64,000 nt of DNA from positions 2,046,001-2,110,000 of the forward strand of contig NZ_PJMQ01000001.1 of NCBI RefSeq assembly GCF_002846335.1. Direction: 5' to 3'. Positions 1 to 8,579 of this stretch are shown here, in pieces (within the stretch, counting starts at the first letter, position 1; each line of letters begins with the position of its first letter). The notes beneath the pieces were generated by a model. The model saw nothing but the letters and a program-made list of their open reading frames with translations, was not told where the DNA came from and made no database searches. The DNA comes from Janthinobacterium sp. 61 (GTDB lineage: Bacteria > Pseudomonadota > Gammaproteobacteria > Burkholderiales > Burkholderiaceae_D). The translations under genes were made by a program, and so were the position numbers.

Positions 1-1891
1 CGTCGAACAGGGACGAGGCCAGCCAGCCCACGTCTATGTTTTCCAGCAAGGACATGGCACCGCCCGCGTGATCGAGGTCGCTGTGGGAAATAATCACGCC
101 GTCGAGCTTGGCGATGCCGCGCGCACGCAAGTACGGCACGATGACCCTGCTGGCACCATCGGAATCGAGGCTGTAGGCGGGCCCCGTGTCGTACAGCAGG
201 CGGTGGCCGTGGGTTTCCACCAGCACGGCCATGCCTTGTCCCACGTCAAAGGCCGTGATCCACATCTGGCCAGCTGGCGGGCTCGATGGCAAGGCTGTCA
301 GCAGGGGCAGCCAGCCCAGCATGCCCGCCCAGCGATGGGGCCATCCCCTGGGCGCCAGCAGCCATGCCGTGCCAAACAATGCCCAGCAAAAACTCCACAT
401 TGGCGGCGCGGGCGCCGTCCACACGGCAAAGCGGCGTGCGCCCAGCCAGTCCAGCACTTGCGCCAGCACTTGCACGATGGCGTGCGCCAGCAGCAACAGC
501 CAGTCGCACAGAGGCGCGGGCAGCAGGCTGCCAGCCAGCGACAGGGGCGTGACGACCAGGCTGATGACGGGAATGGCCAGCGCATTGGCCACGGGGCTGA
601 CCAGCGACACTTGCGAGAACAGCAGCATCGTCAGCGGCACCAGCCCCACCGTCACCACATACTGCGTGTGCGCGCCCAGCGCCACGGCGGCACGCATACG
701 CCGCCAGCGGCTGGCGTTCTCTGGCAAGGGGGCCGTGGTGCGGCCCGCCGTCGCGTACAGCATGGTGGCGACGGCGCCGAATGACAGCCAGAATCCGGGC
801 CACAGCACGGCCCACGGATCGAGCAGCAGCACCACGCCCAGCGCCAGGCACAGCACGTGGCCTATGCTGGTGATGCGCCCCAGCCACAAGGCCAGTGCCA
901 CCACCAGCAGCATGTATAAAGTGCGCTGCGCGGGCACGCCGAAGCCGGCCAGCAACACATAGACAAATGCCGCCAGCGCGCCGGCCAGCGCCGCCACCTT
1001 TTGCGCCGGCAGCAGCAAAGGCAGTTGATTGTCCGTGAAAAACGAGCGCCGCCACAGCGCGCCCGCTCCCAGGGCGAACAGGCCCGCGATCATGGTGATG
1101 TGCAAGCCGGAGATCGAAATCAAATGACTGACGCCCGTGCGGTTGAATACTTGCCAGTCCGACTGGGGAATGGCACGCTGGTCGCCCACCACCAGCGCCA
1201 CGATCACGCCTGCATACTGTTTTCCTTCCAGCCTGCGCAGGATACGCGCGCGCAGTGTCGCGCGGCTGGCCTCCACCACATTGCCGAAAGCGGGCACGAA
1301 GGCTGCCAGGCGCAGGTTCGGCGTATCGGCGCGCGGCTGCGGCCGTACATAGCCCGTGGCGCGCACGCCCTGCTCCAGCAGCCACGCCTCGTAGTCAAAA
1401 CCCATGGGATTCGCATTGCCGTGCGGACGCTGCAGCCGTACTGTCAAACGCCAGCGCTCGCCAGGCTGCACGTCGCCCACCTCGTTCGTCACTTCATCGC
1501 GAAAGCCCGCGTACCAGGACAGGGCGATCAGGGGCGGCACCTTCGCCCCCACCGACTTTTCCACGGCAAAATTGAAACGCACACCCTGCTCGAAGCGGTA
1601 CGGCAGGCTGGCGACCGTGCCAGTGACGGTGATGGCCTGTCCTTCATCGGCCAGCGCCAGTTGTGGCGACAAGGCGGCCTGGGCCAGCCAGGCGGCCCAA
1701 TAAAAGCCCAGTGCCACGCCAGCGGCGAAGCCGACAATGCAGCGCCAGTATGTGTGATGGCGCAGCAGCAGTACAGTCATCAGCGACACACCAGCGATCA
1801 CCCACAGCAGCGCGCGCGCATGCGGCGGCAAGCTTGCCTGCGTCTGCAGCCAGGCGGCGCCAGCGGCAAAGCCAAGTATCAGGGTGCGCAT
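1..1891 (-). CDS. comEC: ComEC/Rec2 family DNA-uptake channel (3' end outside window)
   Basis: This reading frame opens at an ATG at 1891 and runs without a stop off the left edge, so only about 630 codons are present. Translation gives an N-terminal hydrophobic pair of helices, a soluble OB-like domain (DUF4131 region, about residues 60-200), and then the ComEC core with the typical run ISISGLHITMIAGL near residue 260. A long multi-helix membrane domain follows. A metallo-beta-lactamase-like domain starts near residue 540 with FDVGQG and the metal motif HSDLDHAGG close to residue 597. ComEC moves single-stranded DNA across the inner membrane during natural transformation, and the C-terminal domain is the proposed nuclease. 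The family is usually 750-850 residues, so about 150 are missing only because the window ends. It is divergent from the methyltransferase to its right. Confidence 0.93.
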   Translation of the reverse strand, partial: MRTLILGFAAGAAWLQTQASLPPHARALLWVIAGVSLMTVLLLRHHTYWRCIVGFAAGVALGFYWAAWLAQAALSPQLALADEGQAITVTGTVASLPYRFEQGVRFNFAVEKSVGAKVPPLIALSWYAGFRDEVTNEVGDVQPGERWRLTVRLQRPHGNANPMGFDYEAWLLEQGVRATGYVRPQPRADTPNLRLAAFVPAFGNVVEASRATLRARILRRLEGKQYAGVIVALVVGDQRAIPQSDWQVFNRTGVSHLISISGLHITMIAGLFALGAGALWRRSFFTDNQLPLLLPAQKVAALAGALAAFVYVLLAGFGVPAQRTLYMLLVVALALWLGRITSIGHVLCLALGVVLLLDPWAVLWPGFWLSFGAVATMLYATAGRTTAPLPENASRWRRMRAAVALGAHTQYVVTVGLVPLTMLLFSQVSLVSPVANALAIPVISLVVTPLSLAGSLLPAPLCDWLLLLAHAIVQVLAQVLDWLGARRFAVWTAPAPPMWSFCWALFGTAWLLAPRGWPHRWAGMLGWLPLLTALPSSPPAGQMWITAFDVGQGMAVLVETHGHRLLYDTGPAYSLDSDGASRVIVPYLRARGIAKLDGVIISHSDLDHAGGAMSLLENIDVGWLASSLFD

Positions 1892-2031
1892 GGGAAGGCA
1901 GGATCAAGGCAGGATCGTCGCTCGCTGCGAAAGGTACTCGGATACTCTGATCGTTTTCCACTCTTTGCCGTCTGATCTGGCGCAATGGTGACGTGGATAA
2001 GGACGTCCATGCACGCCATCCGTTGCCACCA

Positions 2032-2058
2032 TTGACAATACTTCCCCCATGCTAAGAT
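2032..2058 (+). promoter_or_regulatory. Putative sigma-70 promoter of the methyltransferase gene
   Basis: A perfect -35 hexamer TTGACA at 2032-2037 is followed after 15-16 bases by a -10-like TAAGAT at 2053-2058. The spacing is slightly short. It lies 42 bases before the start codon at 2100 in the divergent comEC/methyltransferase gap. Confidence 0.45.
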
Positions 2059-2099
2059 GACCATCCGGCGCCCGGGCGCCATGACTTGGCGGACCTTGC

Positions 2100-2933
2100 A
2101 TGAGCCCACTGACAGCGGCCGAAACCTATTTGCACGACTTTCATCAAAGGCAAGTCGGCGTGACCAGTGCCGCGTTTGCCCACCTGCCCGCCCACTCCCC
2201 AACGGGCACCTGGGACTCATCCTATGCAGCACTGACCGACCTCGTGCCGGTCGGCAATAGCCCCTTGACGGTGCTCGACCTGGCCTGTGGCGACGGCCAT
2301 CTGCTGGGCTTGCTGGCCGCCAGGCGGCAGCCAGCACTGCATTTGACCGGTATCGACATGAGCGACGCTGAACTGGCCGTCGCGCGCGCCGCCTTGCCCG
2401 CATCCGTACGCTTGCAACAGGGACGCGCCCAGGCGCTGGACTTGCCATCGTCCAGCGTGGATTATCTCGTCTCGCACATGGCGCTGATGCTGATGGACGA
2501 TGTCGAACAGGTCATGCGCGAAATGCGCCGCGTGCTGCGACCCGGCGGCCAGTTGGCCGCCATCGTCGGCCGGACTTTTTTACTGGGCGAGGTGAATGAC
2601 GTATTCATGCGCGTCTTCAAGCCCATCGCCAGCGACGCGCTGCCGCAGCTGCGCTTCGGCGACCGGCGTGCGGGGTCGGAGGCCGGCTGGCGCGAGCTGC
2701 TCGACGGCAGTTTCGACCACATCGCGTTTGACGACATCGACGTGCCCTGGTCGCCCACGCCAGGCGAACTGTGGGACGCCTTGCTGGACACCTACGATAT
2801 TGACCGCCTGGACGATGACGCCAGGCAGCGCCTGCGCGGCGCGTTCCTCGATGCCGTGGCGCATCTGCAAACCGGTGACGCAGTGATCACCACCGGCTGG
2901 GGGCTGCGCCTGGTGCGCGCGCGCGCCGCCTGA
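2100..2933 (+). CDS. Class I SAM-dependent methyltransferase
   Basis: The product is 277 residues and cytoplasmic, with no signal peptide. Motif I is VLDLACGDGHLLGLL (about residues 58-72), followed by an acidic strand-2 end in GIDMS. Motif III-IV lies around DLPSSSVDYLVSHMALMLMD, and the post-motif RVLRPGGQL is typical of Methyltransf_11 enzymes of the UbiE/small-molecule type. The first 50 residues and the C-terminal 110 residues are family-specific and give no substrate. It is a single gene with its own promoter, divergent from comEC. The fold assignment is firm. The substrate is unknown, and nothing in the neighbourhood points to a pathway. Confidence 0.85.
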   Translation: MSPLTAAETYLHDFHQRQVGVTSAAFAHLPAHSPTGTWDSSYAALTDLVPVGNSPLTVLDLACGDGHLLGLLAARRQPALHLTGIDMSDAELAVARAALPASVRLQQGRAQALDLPSSSVDYLVSHMALMLMDDVEQVMREMRRVLRPGGQLAAIVGRTFLLGEVNDVFMRVFKPIASDALPQLRFGDRRAGSEAGWRELLDGSFDHIAFDDIDVPWSPTPGELWDALLDTYDIDRLDDDARQRLRGAFLDAVAHLQTGDAVITTGWGLRLVRARAA

Positions 2934-2954
2934 AAACGCTGCACGGAAAATTAC

Positions 2955-2981
2955 TTTCATAGTAATATTGCCTTTATGAAA
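2955..2981. promoter_or_regulatory. AT-rich inverted repeat upstream of the exported EreA/ChaN-like gene
   Basis: The arms TTTCATA (2955-2961) and TATGAAA (2975-2981) are perfect complements separated by 13 bases. A second shorter pair, ATTAC/GTAAT, overlaps the left arm. The element stands between the methyltransferase stop and the next gene, about 70 bases before its start, and just ahead of a TTGACA at 2989-2994. It could be an operator or a weak terminator; no regulator is identified. Confidence 0.35.
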
Positions 2982-3048
2982 ATTATCGTTGACACCACGG
3001 CGTCGAGCGCAGTGTATGGTAGCGATAGGACACCATAAGGACACAGGC

Positions 3049-4332
3049 ATGCCCCCATTCAAGAAACTGATCCTCGTCGCCATGCTGAGCTACGGCGCCA
3101 CGGCAGCATCCGCTGCCAGCGTAGCCGAGTACAACAGTCCCGACAGATATGACTGGTGGAAATACTTGCAGTTACTGGAGAAAAATGTTCAGCAGGAAAT
3201 GCCGGCCGGCTCTACAGTCCAGGCCTCGGATGCGCAGCGCATGCAATTGTTGCGCGCCGTGGGCTCACCGCTGCAGCGCCTGGGCACGGCGCGCGCGATG
3301 CTCGGTGACAGCATGGGCGCCATCGCCGCCTTCGATACCTTTGAGCAGCTCACCCTGTATCAGCAAAGAAAGGGGCAGCCGCATGCCGACGACGATGCGC
3401 GCCTGGCCGCCGCCACGCCTCGCGACGCCATACACGCCATTGTCGAAGCGGCCAGCAAGCGGCAGATCGTCATCCTCAACGAATCCCACCATGTGCCCAT
3501 GCACCGGGCGTTTGCCGCGGCGCTGGCGCGCGAGCTGCGCAAGATCGGCTTCGACACCCTCGCGGTGGAGACCTTTGGCACGACTCCGAATGCATGGCCC
3601 TACATCCATGAACAGACCGGCTACTATTCGAATGAGCCCGTGTTTGGCCACTTCTTGCGCGAGGCGCGCCAGGACGGATGGGCCTTCGTCCAATATGAAG
3701 AAGAGCGCGCGGACCGTGGCGCGGACGACTATCCGCGCCAGCGCGAACTGGAACAGGCCGAAAATATCCAGTCCAGGATCTTCGCCAGCCGCCCCAATGC
3801 CCGCGTATTCATCTATGTCGGCTATTCGCACAGTGTGGAAACGCCCATCGCGAACAAAAGGGAGGACGACGTCCGCATGGCCTCGCACGTGCGCCGCATC
3901 ACCGGCATCGATCCACTGACGATAGACCAGACCGTCATGTACGCGCACGCGGCGCCGGGTGCGGAACAGGCGTCATACCAGCAGGCGCAGGCCAAGTCGG
4001 ACAGCCAGCGCCCCTTTGTGCTGCTCGGGCCGGGCGGACAACAGGAAGTATTTGGCGCCTACCGCAACGGCGTGGACATGCAGGTCATCCATCCGCGCTA
4101 CGCCGCCGGCGCCAGCGGGCGTCCGGGATGGTACGCCATGCTGCCCCAGCTTCAGCCACATAGGATTCCCGCCAACCTCTACCCCGCCACCGGCAGAAAG
4201 CTGATCACGGCGCGCGCCACTGGCGCGGACCTGCATGCCGTGCCTTACGACGCCATCGTGATTTCGGCCGATGCGCCAGCACCGCAGTTGATGCTGCCGC
4301 CCGGCTCCTACACGCTGCTGGAAAGCCTTTGA
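3049..4332 (+). CDS. Exported protein of the EreA/ChaN-like superfamily, function unknown
   Basis: I start it at the ATG at 3049, 20 codons inside the longest frame. AAGGA lies 7 bases upstream and this start gives a clean signal peptide (PPFKKLILVAMLSYGATAASA, then cleavage). The mature part is about 405 residues. Residues 135-180 carry a strand followed by NESHH (144-148), then an acidic strand-end VETF (Glu174). This is the layout of the erythromycin-esterase/ChaN/TIKI-like fold, in which the Glu-x-x-His and later Glu/His residues form the active or haem/metal site. Later landmarks are YEEERAD and YVGYSHSVETP. The substrate is unknown. A periplasmic hydrolase or metal/haem-binding role fits the fold, but that is inference. 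It stands alone, ending 13 bases before a large palindrome. Confidence 0.6.
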   Translation: MPPFKKLILVAMLSYGATAASAASVAEYNSPDRYDWWKYLQLLEKNVQQEMPAGSTVQASDAQRMQLLRAVGSPLQRLGTARAMLGDSMGAIAAFDTFEQLTLYQQRKGQPHADDDARLAAATPRDAIHAIVEAASKRQIVILNESHHVPMHRAFAAALARELRKIGFDTLAVETFGTTPNAWPYIHEQTGYYSNEPVFGHFLREARQDGWAFVQYEEERADRGADDYPRQRELEQAENIQSRIFASRPNARVFIYVGYSHSVETPIANKREDDVRMASHVRRITGIDPLTIDQTVMYAHAAPGAEQASYQQAQAKSDSQRPFVLLGPGGQQEVFGAYRNGVDMQVIHPRYAAGASGRPGWYAMLPQLQPHRIPANLYPATGRKLITARATGADLHAVPYDAIVISADAPAPQLMLPPGSYTLLESL

Positions 4333-4345
4333 AGGAGGCGGCGCC

Positions 4346-4383
4346 ACCGTGCGCCGGGCAAAATCTTTTGCCCGGCGCACGGT
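4346..4383. repeat. 38-bp perfect palindrome overlapping the helicase promoter
   Basis: Two 18-base arms (4346-4363 and 4366-4383) are exact reverse complements with only TC between them. The arms read ACCGTGCGCCGGGCAAAA outward to inward. As RNA from the upstream gene this would be a very stable hairpin and probably a terminator. The last base of the right arm is also the first T of a TATAAT box, so the structure is physically joined to the promoter of the next gene. Confidence 0.85.
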
Positions 4384-4388
4384 ATAAT
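4383..4388 (+). promoter_or_regulatory. -10 box of the Suv3-like helicase gene
   Basis: A perfect TATAAT lies 33 bases before the ATG at 4421. No good -35 hexamer sits 16-18 bases upstream, because that position is occupied by the loop of the palindrome. Core promoter strength may therefore depend on the palindrome or a bound factor. Confidence 0.55.
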
Positions 4389-4420
4389 CGGCCTCGCTTA
4401 CTTCAACACCCAGGCACGAC

Positions 4421-6409
4421 ATGACTTCCTCCGCACCTCCTCCCGATACTTCCACCGCCATTTCCGACAGCACCGAAGACAATAACGACGCAACCCTGGT
4501 CGCGGAACTGGGGGAACTGGCCGAGCATATCCGCCTGGTCAAGATGGAGGGGCGAGTCTTCGTGCGCTTTTCCGGCGTGGTCAAGGCGGGTCACCTGGTG
4601 GTGCCCTATGCGCTGGTGCCGGCACAGGGCGTGCTGGCGCGGCCGGCCAAGTGGCGCAAGATGGACCGCGAAACCAAGCTGGCCCTGGTGCGCGAACGGG
4701 CCAGCGCGGCCATCTTCGATGAGTTGCGCCAGCATGTGATGGATTTCGTCGCCGATATCGCTGGCCTGAGCGAAGACGTGGACACGGACCCGATGGTCTT
4801 CCTGCACACCTTGGCCGACATGCAGACGTCGGAACCTGCAGGCATGGTCTTCGACCGCATCCGCCAGCGCTTCAACCACGCCATCGAGCGCCAGCAGGAA
4901 GAGCAGCACGCAGCGCGCACGCGCCAGAGCATCAACCTGGCCGAGTATCCGGCCTCGTTCGAGATGGCGCGCCGCCTGCCGCGCCGCTTCATCGCCCTGC
5001 TGGGCCCCACGAATTCCGGCAAGACACACCGCGCCATGGAAGCGCTGGTGAAGGCGAAAAGCGGCATTTATCTCGCGCCCCTGCGCCTGCTGGCCCTGGA
5101 AAACTACGAACGCCTGCAGGAAGCCGCGCCGCATGGCAAGCCGCTGGCCGTGAGCCTGATCACGGGCGAGGAGCGTCGCGTCGTCGAGGGCGCCACGCAC
5201 GTGGCCAGCACGGTGGAAATGCTGGACACGAAAACCGTCGTCGAAGTGGCCATCATCGATGAAATCCAGATGCTGGCCGACCCGGACCGGGGCGCCGCGT
5301 GGACGGCGGCCGTCTGCGGCGCGCCGGCCCACACCGTCTACCTGGTAGGGGCGCCCGAAGCGCGGCGCGCCATCGAAGCGCTGGCCGAACGCCTGGACTG
5401 CCCGCTGGAGGTGCATGTCTTGAAGCGCATGGCGCCCCTGTCGATGGAGCCGACCGCCGTGCGCAAAGTGCGCAACTTGCGCCGCGGCGATGCCGTCATC
5501 GCCTTTTCTCGCCGCGAAGTGCTGATGTGGCGCGACATGATTACGGAAACGGGGCTGTCGGTGGCCACCGTCTACGGCAACCTGTCGCCCGAAGTGCGGC
5601 GCGCGCAGGCGCAGCGCTTCCGTGACGGCACGGCCGATATCGTGGTCGGCACGGACGCGCTGGCGATGGGCTTGAACATGCCGATCGCGCGCATCGTCAT
5701 GACTACCTGCGTCAAATACAATGGCCGCGAAGAAGAAGAGATTTCAGCGGCGCTGGCGCGCCAGATCGCCGGGCGCGCGGGCCGCTATGGCGTGCATGAA
5801 GAGGGTTTGGTGGCCGGCTACGACAACGAGACGCATGAAGTAATGCGCGCGCTGCTCCAGGAAAAGCTGCACCCGCTGAACACCAGCGGCTTTGCCGTGG
5901 CGCCATCGCTCGAACATCTGCACCGCATTTCGTCGGTGACTGGCGAGCTGTCGCTATCAAAACTGCTGCGCCGCTTCATCCACAATATCGACGTGCCGGA
6001 CGGCTTTTTCTTCCCCCGCATCACGGAAGACCAGAAGGAGCGCGCCATCTGGCTCGACACCCTGCCCCTGTCCGTGGCCGACAAGTTCACCCTGTCGCTG
6101 GTACCTATCTCCAGCAAGGTGCCGTCCTTGCAAACGGCGTGGGAACACTGGTCGAAGAATCTGTCGTTGGGCAAGACCTCAACCCTGCGCCAGCACGCGT
6201 ATGGCGGTGGCACACAGAATCTGCAGCAAGTGGAAGACACCTGCCGCTACTACTCCGCGTATGCGTGGCTCAGCTACCGCCTGCCAGAATTTTTCCCCGA
6301 CATCGCCGTGGCGCAAAACCTGTCACGCGACGCCTCGGAACGTGTCGATTCCATCCTGCGCGCGCACAATGCGGCATCGCGCGGACGCTCCGGCAAAAAG
6401 TTCAAATAA
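4421..6409 (+). CDS. Suv3-type ATP-dependent DExH RNA helicase
   Basis: The protein has 662 residues. After about 185 residues of N-terminal extension comes motif I as GPTNSGKT (195-202), the form characteristic of Suv3/SUPV3L1 helicases. Motif II follows as DEIQM (280-284), then a second RecA domain with YGNLSPEVRRAQ, GTDALAMGLNMP and motif VI QIAGRAGR (448-455). The C-terminal part (about 490-640) resembles the Suv3 helical domain. Mitochondrial Suv3 unwinds RNA for the degradosome, and related proteins occur in a minority of bacteria. The bacterial role is not established; RNA decay or surveillance is the natural guess. The gene is monocistronic, with a TATAAT box fused to a 38-bp palindrome upstream and a convergent gene downstream. 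The tail GRSGKKFK is basic and could bind RNA. Confidence 0.85.
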   Translation: MTSSAPPPDTSTAISDSTEDNNDATLVAELGELAEHIRLVKMEGRVFVRFSGVVKAGHLVVPYALVPAQGVLARPAKWRKMDRETKLALVRERASAAIFDELRQHVMDFVADIAGLSEDVDTDPMVFLHTLADMQTSEPAGMVFDRIRQRFNHAIERQQEEQHAARTRQSINLAEYPASFEMARRLPRRFIALLGPTNSGKTHRAMEALVKAKSGIYLAPLRLLALENYERLQEAAPHGKPLAVSLITGEERRVVEGATHVASTVEMLDTKTVVEVAIIDEIQMLADPDRGAAWTAAVCGAPAHTVYLVGAPEARRAIEALAERLDCPLEVHVLKRMAPLSMEPTAVRKVRNLRRGDAVIAFSRREVLMWRDMITETGLSVATVYGNLSPEVRRAQAQRFRDGTADIVVGTDALAMGLNMPIARIVMTTCVKYNGREEEEISAALARQIAGRAGRYGVHEEGLVAGYDNETHEVMRALLQEKLHPLNTSGFAVAPSLEHLHRISSVTGELSLSKLLRRFIHNIDVPDGFFFPRITEDQKERAIWLDTLPLSVADKFTLSLVPISSKVPSLQTAWEHWSKNLSLGKTSTLRQHAYGGGTQNLQQVEDTCRYYSAYAWLSYRLPEFFPDIAVAQNLSRDASERVDSILRAHNAASRGRSGKKFK

Positions 6410-6513
6410 GCGTCCGCTGATTTCCAGAAGCCAGCCCTGGTCGGTGGTGGGATGCCTGGCCGGTCGTAGAGCAATGAGGCGACCTCGCACTGAGCGAGGG
6501 CAGGCCATCGGCA

Positions 6514-7755
6514 TTAAGGTTTGGGCGTCTCATAGTGCAGCTTCAGCACCAGGCCATTATGGTCATCGGCCATATAGATGTCGCCATCCTGTCCCAGCTT
6601 CACGTCGACGGGCGCGCCCCTGCCCTGCTTGCCCTTGCGCTCCCAGTTGCCGATCAACTCGACGGACTTGCCCAACGGCGCGCCCGCCTTGTCGGGCAGC
6701 AGGGCCACGAGGCGGTGGCCATTGCTGCGGTAGCCGTGGTAGCCGATGATCAGACTGTTCTTGTACAGATCCGGGAAGCGGCTGGCCGTATAGAACGTCA
6801 TGCCCAGCGGCGCGGCGTGGCCGGGCAGCAGGCGCTGGGGCGCCGCGTATTGGGCGGAGCAAGCCGTCTTCGGATACTCCGGGCTGGCCACGTTGTCGTC
6901 ATAGCAGTACGGCCAGCCGTAGTGGCGATCTGCCTTGATCAGATTCAGTTCTTCATGCGGCAGGTTCTCGTCGCTTTTCAGCTGCGGCAAGGCGGCCTGG
7001 ATGGCGTCGCGCGCGTTTTCCGCTTGCCACAGCTCGCCCGTGGCCGGGTGGAAGGCCAGCGCCATCGAATTGCGCAAGCCGCGCGCATGCGTGCGCCAGC
7101 TTGTCACCGTGCCGGCAGGCCAGTCCATTTTGTATTCGCGGATGGCACCCAGCGCCTCCGGCCCCTCCGCCGAGGCGCATGGTTTGCTCGCATCGGGCGC
7201 CTTGCCATCGTTCTCGCAATGGTCGGTGCTGGAACCCACGTTCACATACAGGTCGCCCCTGGGGCTGAAGCGCATGTTCGTCAGCAGGTGCAAGCCCATG
7301 CCCGGCAGGCGCGGCGTCTTCGCCGTGCCGCCGATCACGTCGGTGCGGGTGCGCGTGGTGTCGCGCAAGTCGAAGCGGAAAATGCGTCCCACCTCGCCCA
7401 CGTAGACCATGCCGTCCGGTCCCTGCACGATGCCATTCGGGCGATCGAGCTTGTCGAGCAGCAGCTTGCGCTCGTAGCCGGCGCCGGCAGCCTTGCGCTG
7501 CAACAGCCACAATTTACCTAGCTTTGGCGCCCATCCCGCCATGTCCGTAACGAGGATGTCGCCATTTGTCAGCGGCAGCACGCCACGGGGGAATTTCAGG
7601 CCGTCGGCCAGCACGGCCACGCAAAAGCCGGGCGGCGTGGTGACATCGAGGCGCGGCATGCCGTCGCACTGGCTGCTGGTCGTCGCCGCCATGGCGTGGC
7701 CAAACACGGTGGACATGCAGGCTGCCATGGCGCCCGCGAGCATTTTCTTGTTCAT
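6514..7755 (-). CDS. Periplasmic PQQ-dependent sugar dehydrogenase family protein (sorbosone dehydrogenase-like)
   Basis: The product has 413 residues with a Sec signal peptide ending near AMA-ATT. The mature protein is a six-bladed beta-propeller of the soluble glucose/sorbosone dehydrogenase family. Visible landmarks are LKFPRGVLPLTNGDILV, LDRPNGIVQGPDGMVYVGE, RGLRNSMALAFHP, ADRHYGWPYCYDD and the closing DGDIYMADDHNGLVLKL. These proteins oxidise aldoses or related sugars in the periplasm using PQQ, although many members have no known substrate. It is the last gene of the lol-tatD run, starting 4 bases after the TatD-family stop, so it is probably cotranscribed. Relatives in which the PQQ ligands are lost exist and cannot be excluded here. 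Confidence 0.78.
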   Translation of the reverse strand: MNKKMLAGAMAACMSTVFGHAMAATTSSQCDGMPRLDVTTPPGFCVAVLADGLKFPRGVLPLTNGDILVTDMAGWAPKLGKLWLLQRKAAGAGYERKLLLDKLDRPNGIVQGPDGMVYVGEVGRIFRFDLRDTTRTRTDVIGGTAKTPRLPGMGLHLLTNMRFSPRGDLYVNVGSSTDHCENDGKAPDASKPCASAEGPEALGAIREYKMDWPAGTVTSWRTHARGLRNSMALAFHPATGELWQAENARDAIQAALPQLKSDENLPHEELNLIKADRHYGWPYCYDDNVASPEYPKTACSAQYAAPQRLLPGHAAPLGMTFYTASRFPDLYKNSLIIGYHGYRSNGHRLVALLPDKAGAPLGKSVELIGNWERKGKQGRGAPVDVKLGQDGDIYMADDHNGLVLKLHYETPKP

Positions 7756-7759
7756 GGTC

Positions 7760-8560
7760 TCATTCCATCAAGGGTAAACGGGGCAGCACGGCGCGCGCAT
7801 TGGCGCTGGTTTGCGCCGCAACGTCAGCAAGCTCCAGGCCGCGCAATTCGGCCAGCACGGCGCCGATGCGCGGCAATTCTTCGGGGCTGTTGCGGCCAGG
7901 GTGGATCCAGCTGGGAGAAATATCGGGCGCGTCCGTCTCCAGCACGATGGACGCCAAAGGCAGGTCCGTCGCCATGCGGCGTATCTGCAGCGCGCGGGTA
8001 AACGTCATGGCGCCGCCGAAACCGAGCTTGAAACCGAGATCGATATAACCCTGCGCCTGCTGGAAGCTGCCATTGAATGCATGCGCGATGCCGCCGTTCG
8101 GGCGGATCTGGCGCGCATGCTTGAGGACGATGTCCTGCGAGCGGCGCACATGTGTCAGCACGGGCAGGTCGAAGTCGCGGGCGATTTTCAGCTGCTCGCG
8201 CAAAAAATGCTCCTGCTTGGCGCGCATGGCCGGTTCGCACAGTATGGGAATGAAGAAGTCCAGGCCGATTTCGCCGATGGCGACGAAACGCGGGTCATTC
8301 ATGGCCTGCGCCACTGCATCGCGCAGGGCGATCAAATCGTCTTCGGTGGCGTGCGGCACGTAGATCGGGTGTATGCCAAGGGCAAAGCAGGCGTTGGGCG
8401 CCATTGCCGCCAGGTCGCGCACGATGCTGAAATTGGCCCGTTCGACGGCGGGAATGACGATCATCGCCACGCCTTGAGCGCTTGCATGCGCCGCCACCTG
8501 CAGCGATTCGCTGCCGAATTCGTGCGCGTCGAGGTGGCAGTGCGTATCGATCCACAGCAT
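7760..8560 (-). CDS. TatD-family metal-dependent DNase
   Basis: I choose the ATG at 8560 (AAGGAG 5 bases upstream, product begins MLWIDTHCHLD). A start 16 codons earlier would overlap the end of lolD. The 266-residue TIM-barrel shows the family metal ligands: the HxH pair in DTHCHLD, Glu in IGEIGLDFF, His in LTHVRRS, His in GGIAHAFNG, and Asp in ETDAPDISP. TatD enzymes are Mg-dependent 3'-5' exonucleases acting on DNA or RNA in repair and turnover. It follows lolD by 19 bases and precedes the sugar dehydrogenase by 4 bases, which suggests one transcript. Confidence 0.92.
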   Translation of the reverse strand: MLWIDTHCHLDAHEFGSESLQVAAHASAQGVAMIVIPAVERANFSIVRDLAAMAPNACFALGIHPIYVPHATEDDLIALRDAVAQAMNDPRFVAIGEIGLDFFIPILCEPAMRAKQEHFLREQLKIARDFDLPVLTHVRRSQDIVLKHARQIRPNGGIAHAFNGSFQQAQGYIDLGFKLGFGGAMTFTRALQIRRMATDLPLASIVLETDAPDISPSWIHPGRNSPEELPRIGAVLAELRGLELADVAAQTSANARAVLPRLPLME

Positions 8561-8579
8561 GGCGGCTCCTTGGTATTGC

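Noticed and set aside
246..1385. Minus-strand open frame rich in Ala/Arg/Gly inside comEC
   Set aside because: It is out of frame with the clear ComEC translation of the same strand, which shows membrane helices and the HxDxDH motif.
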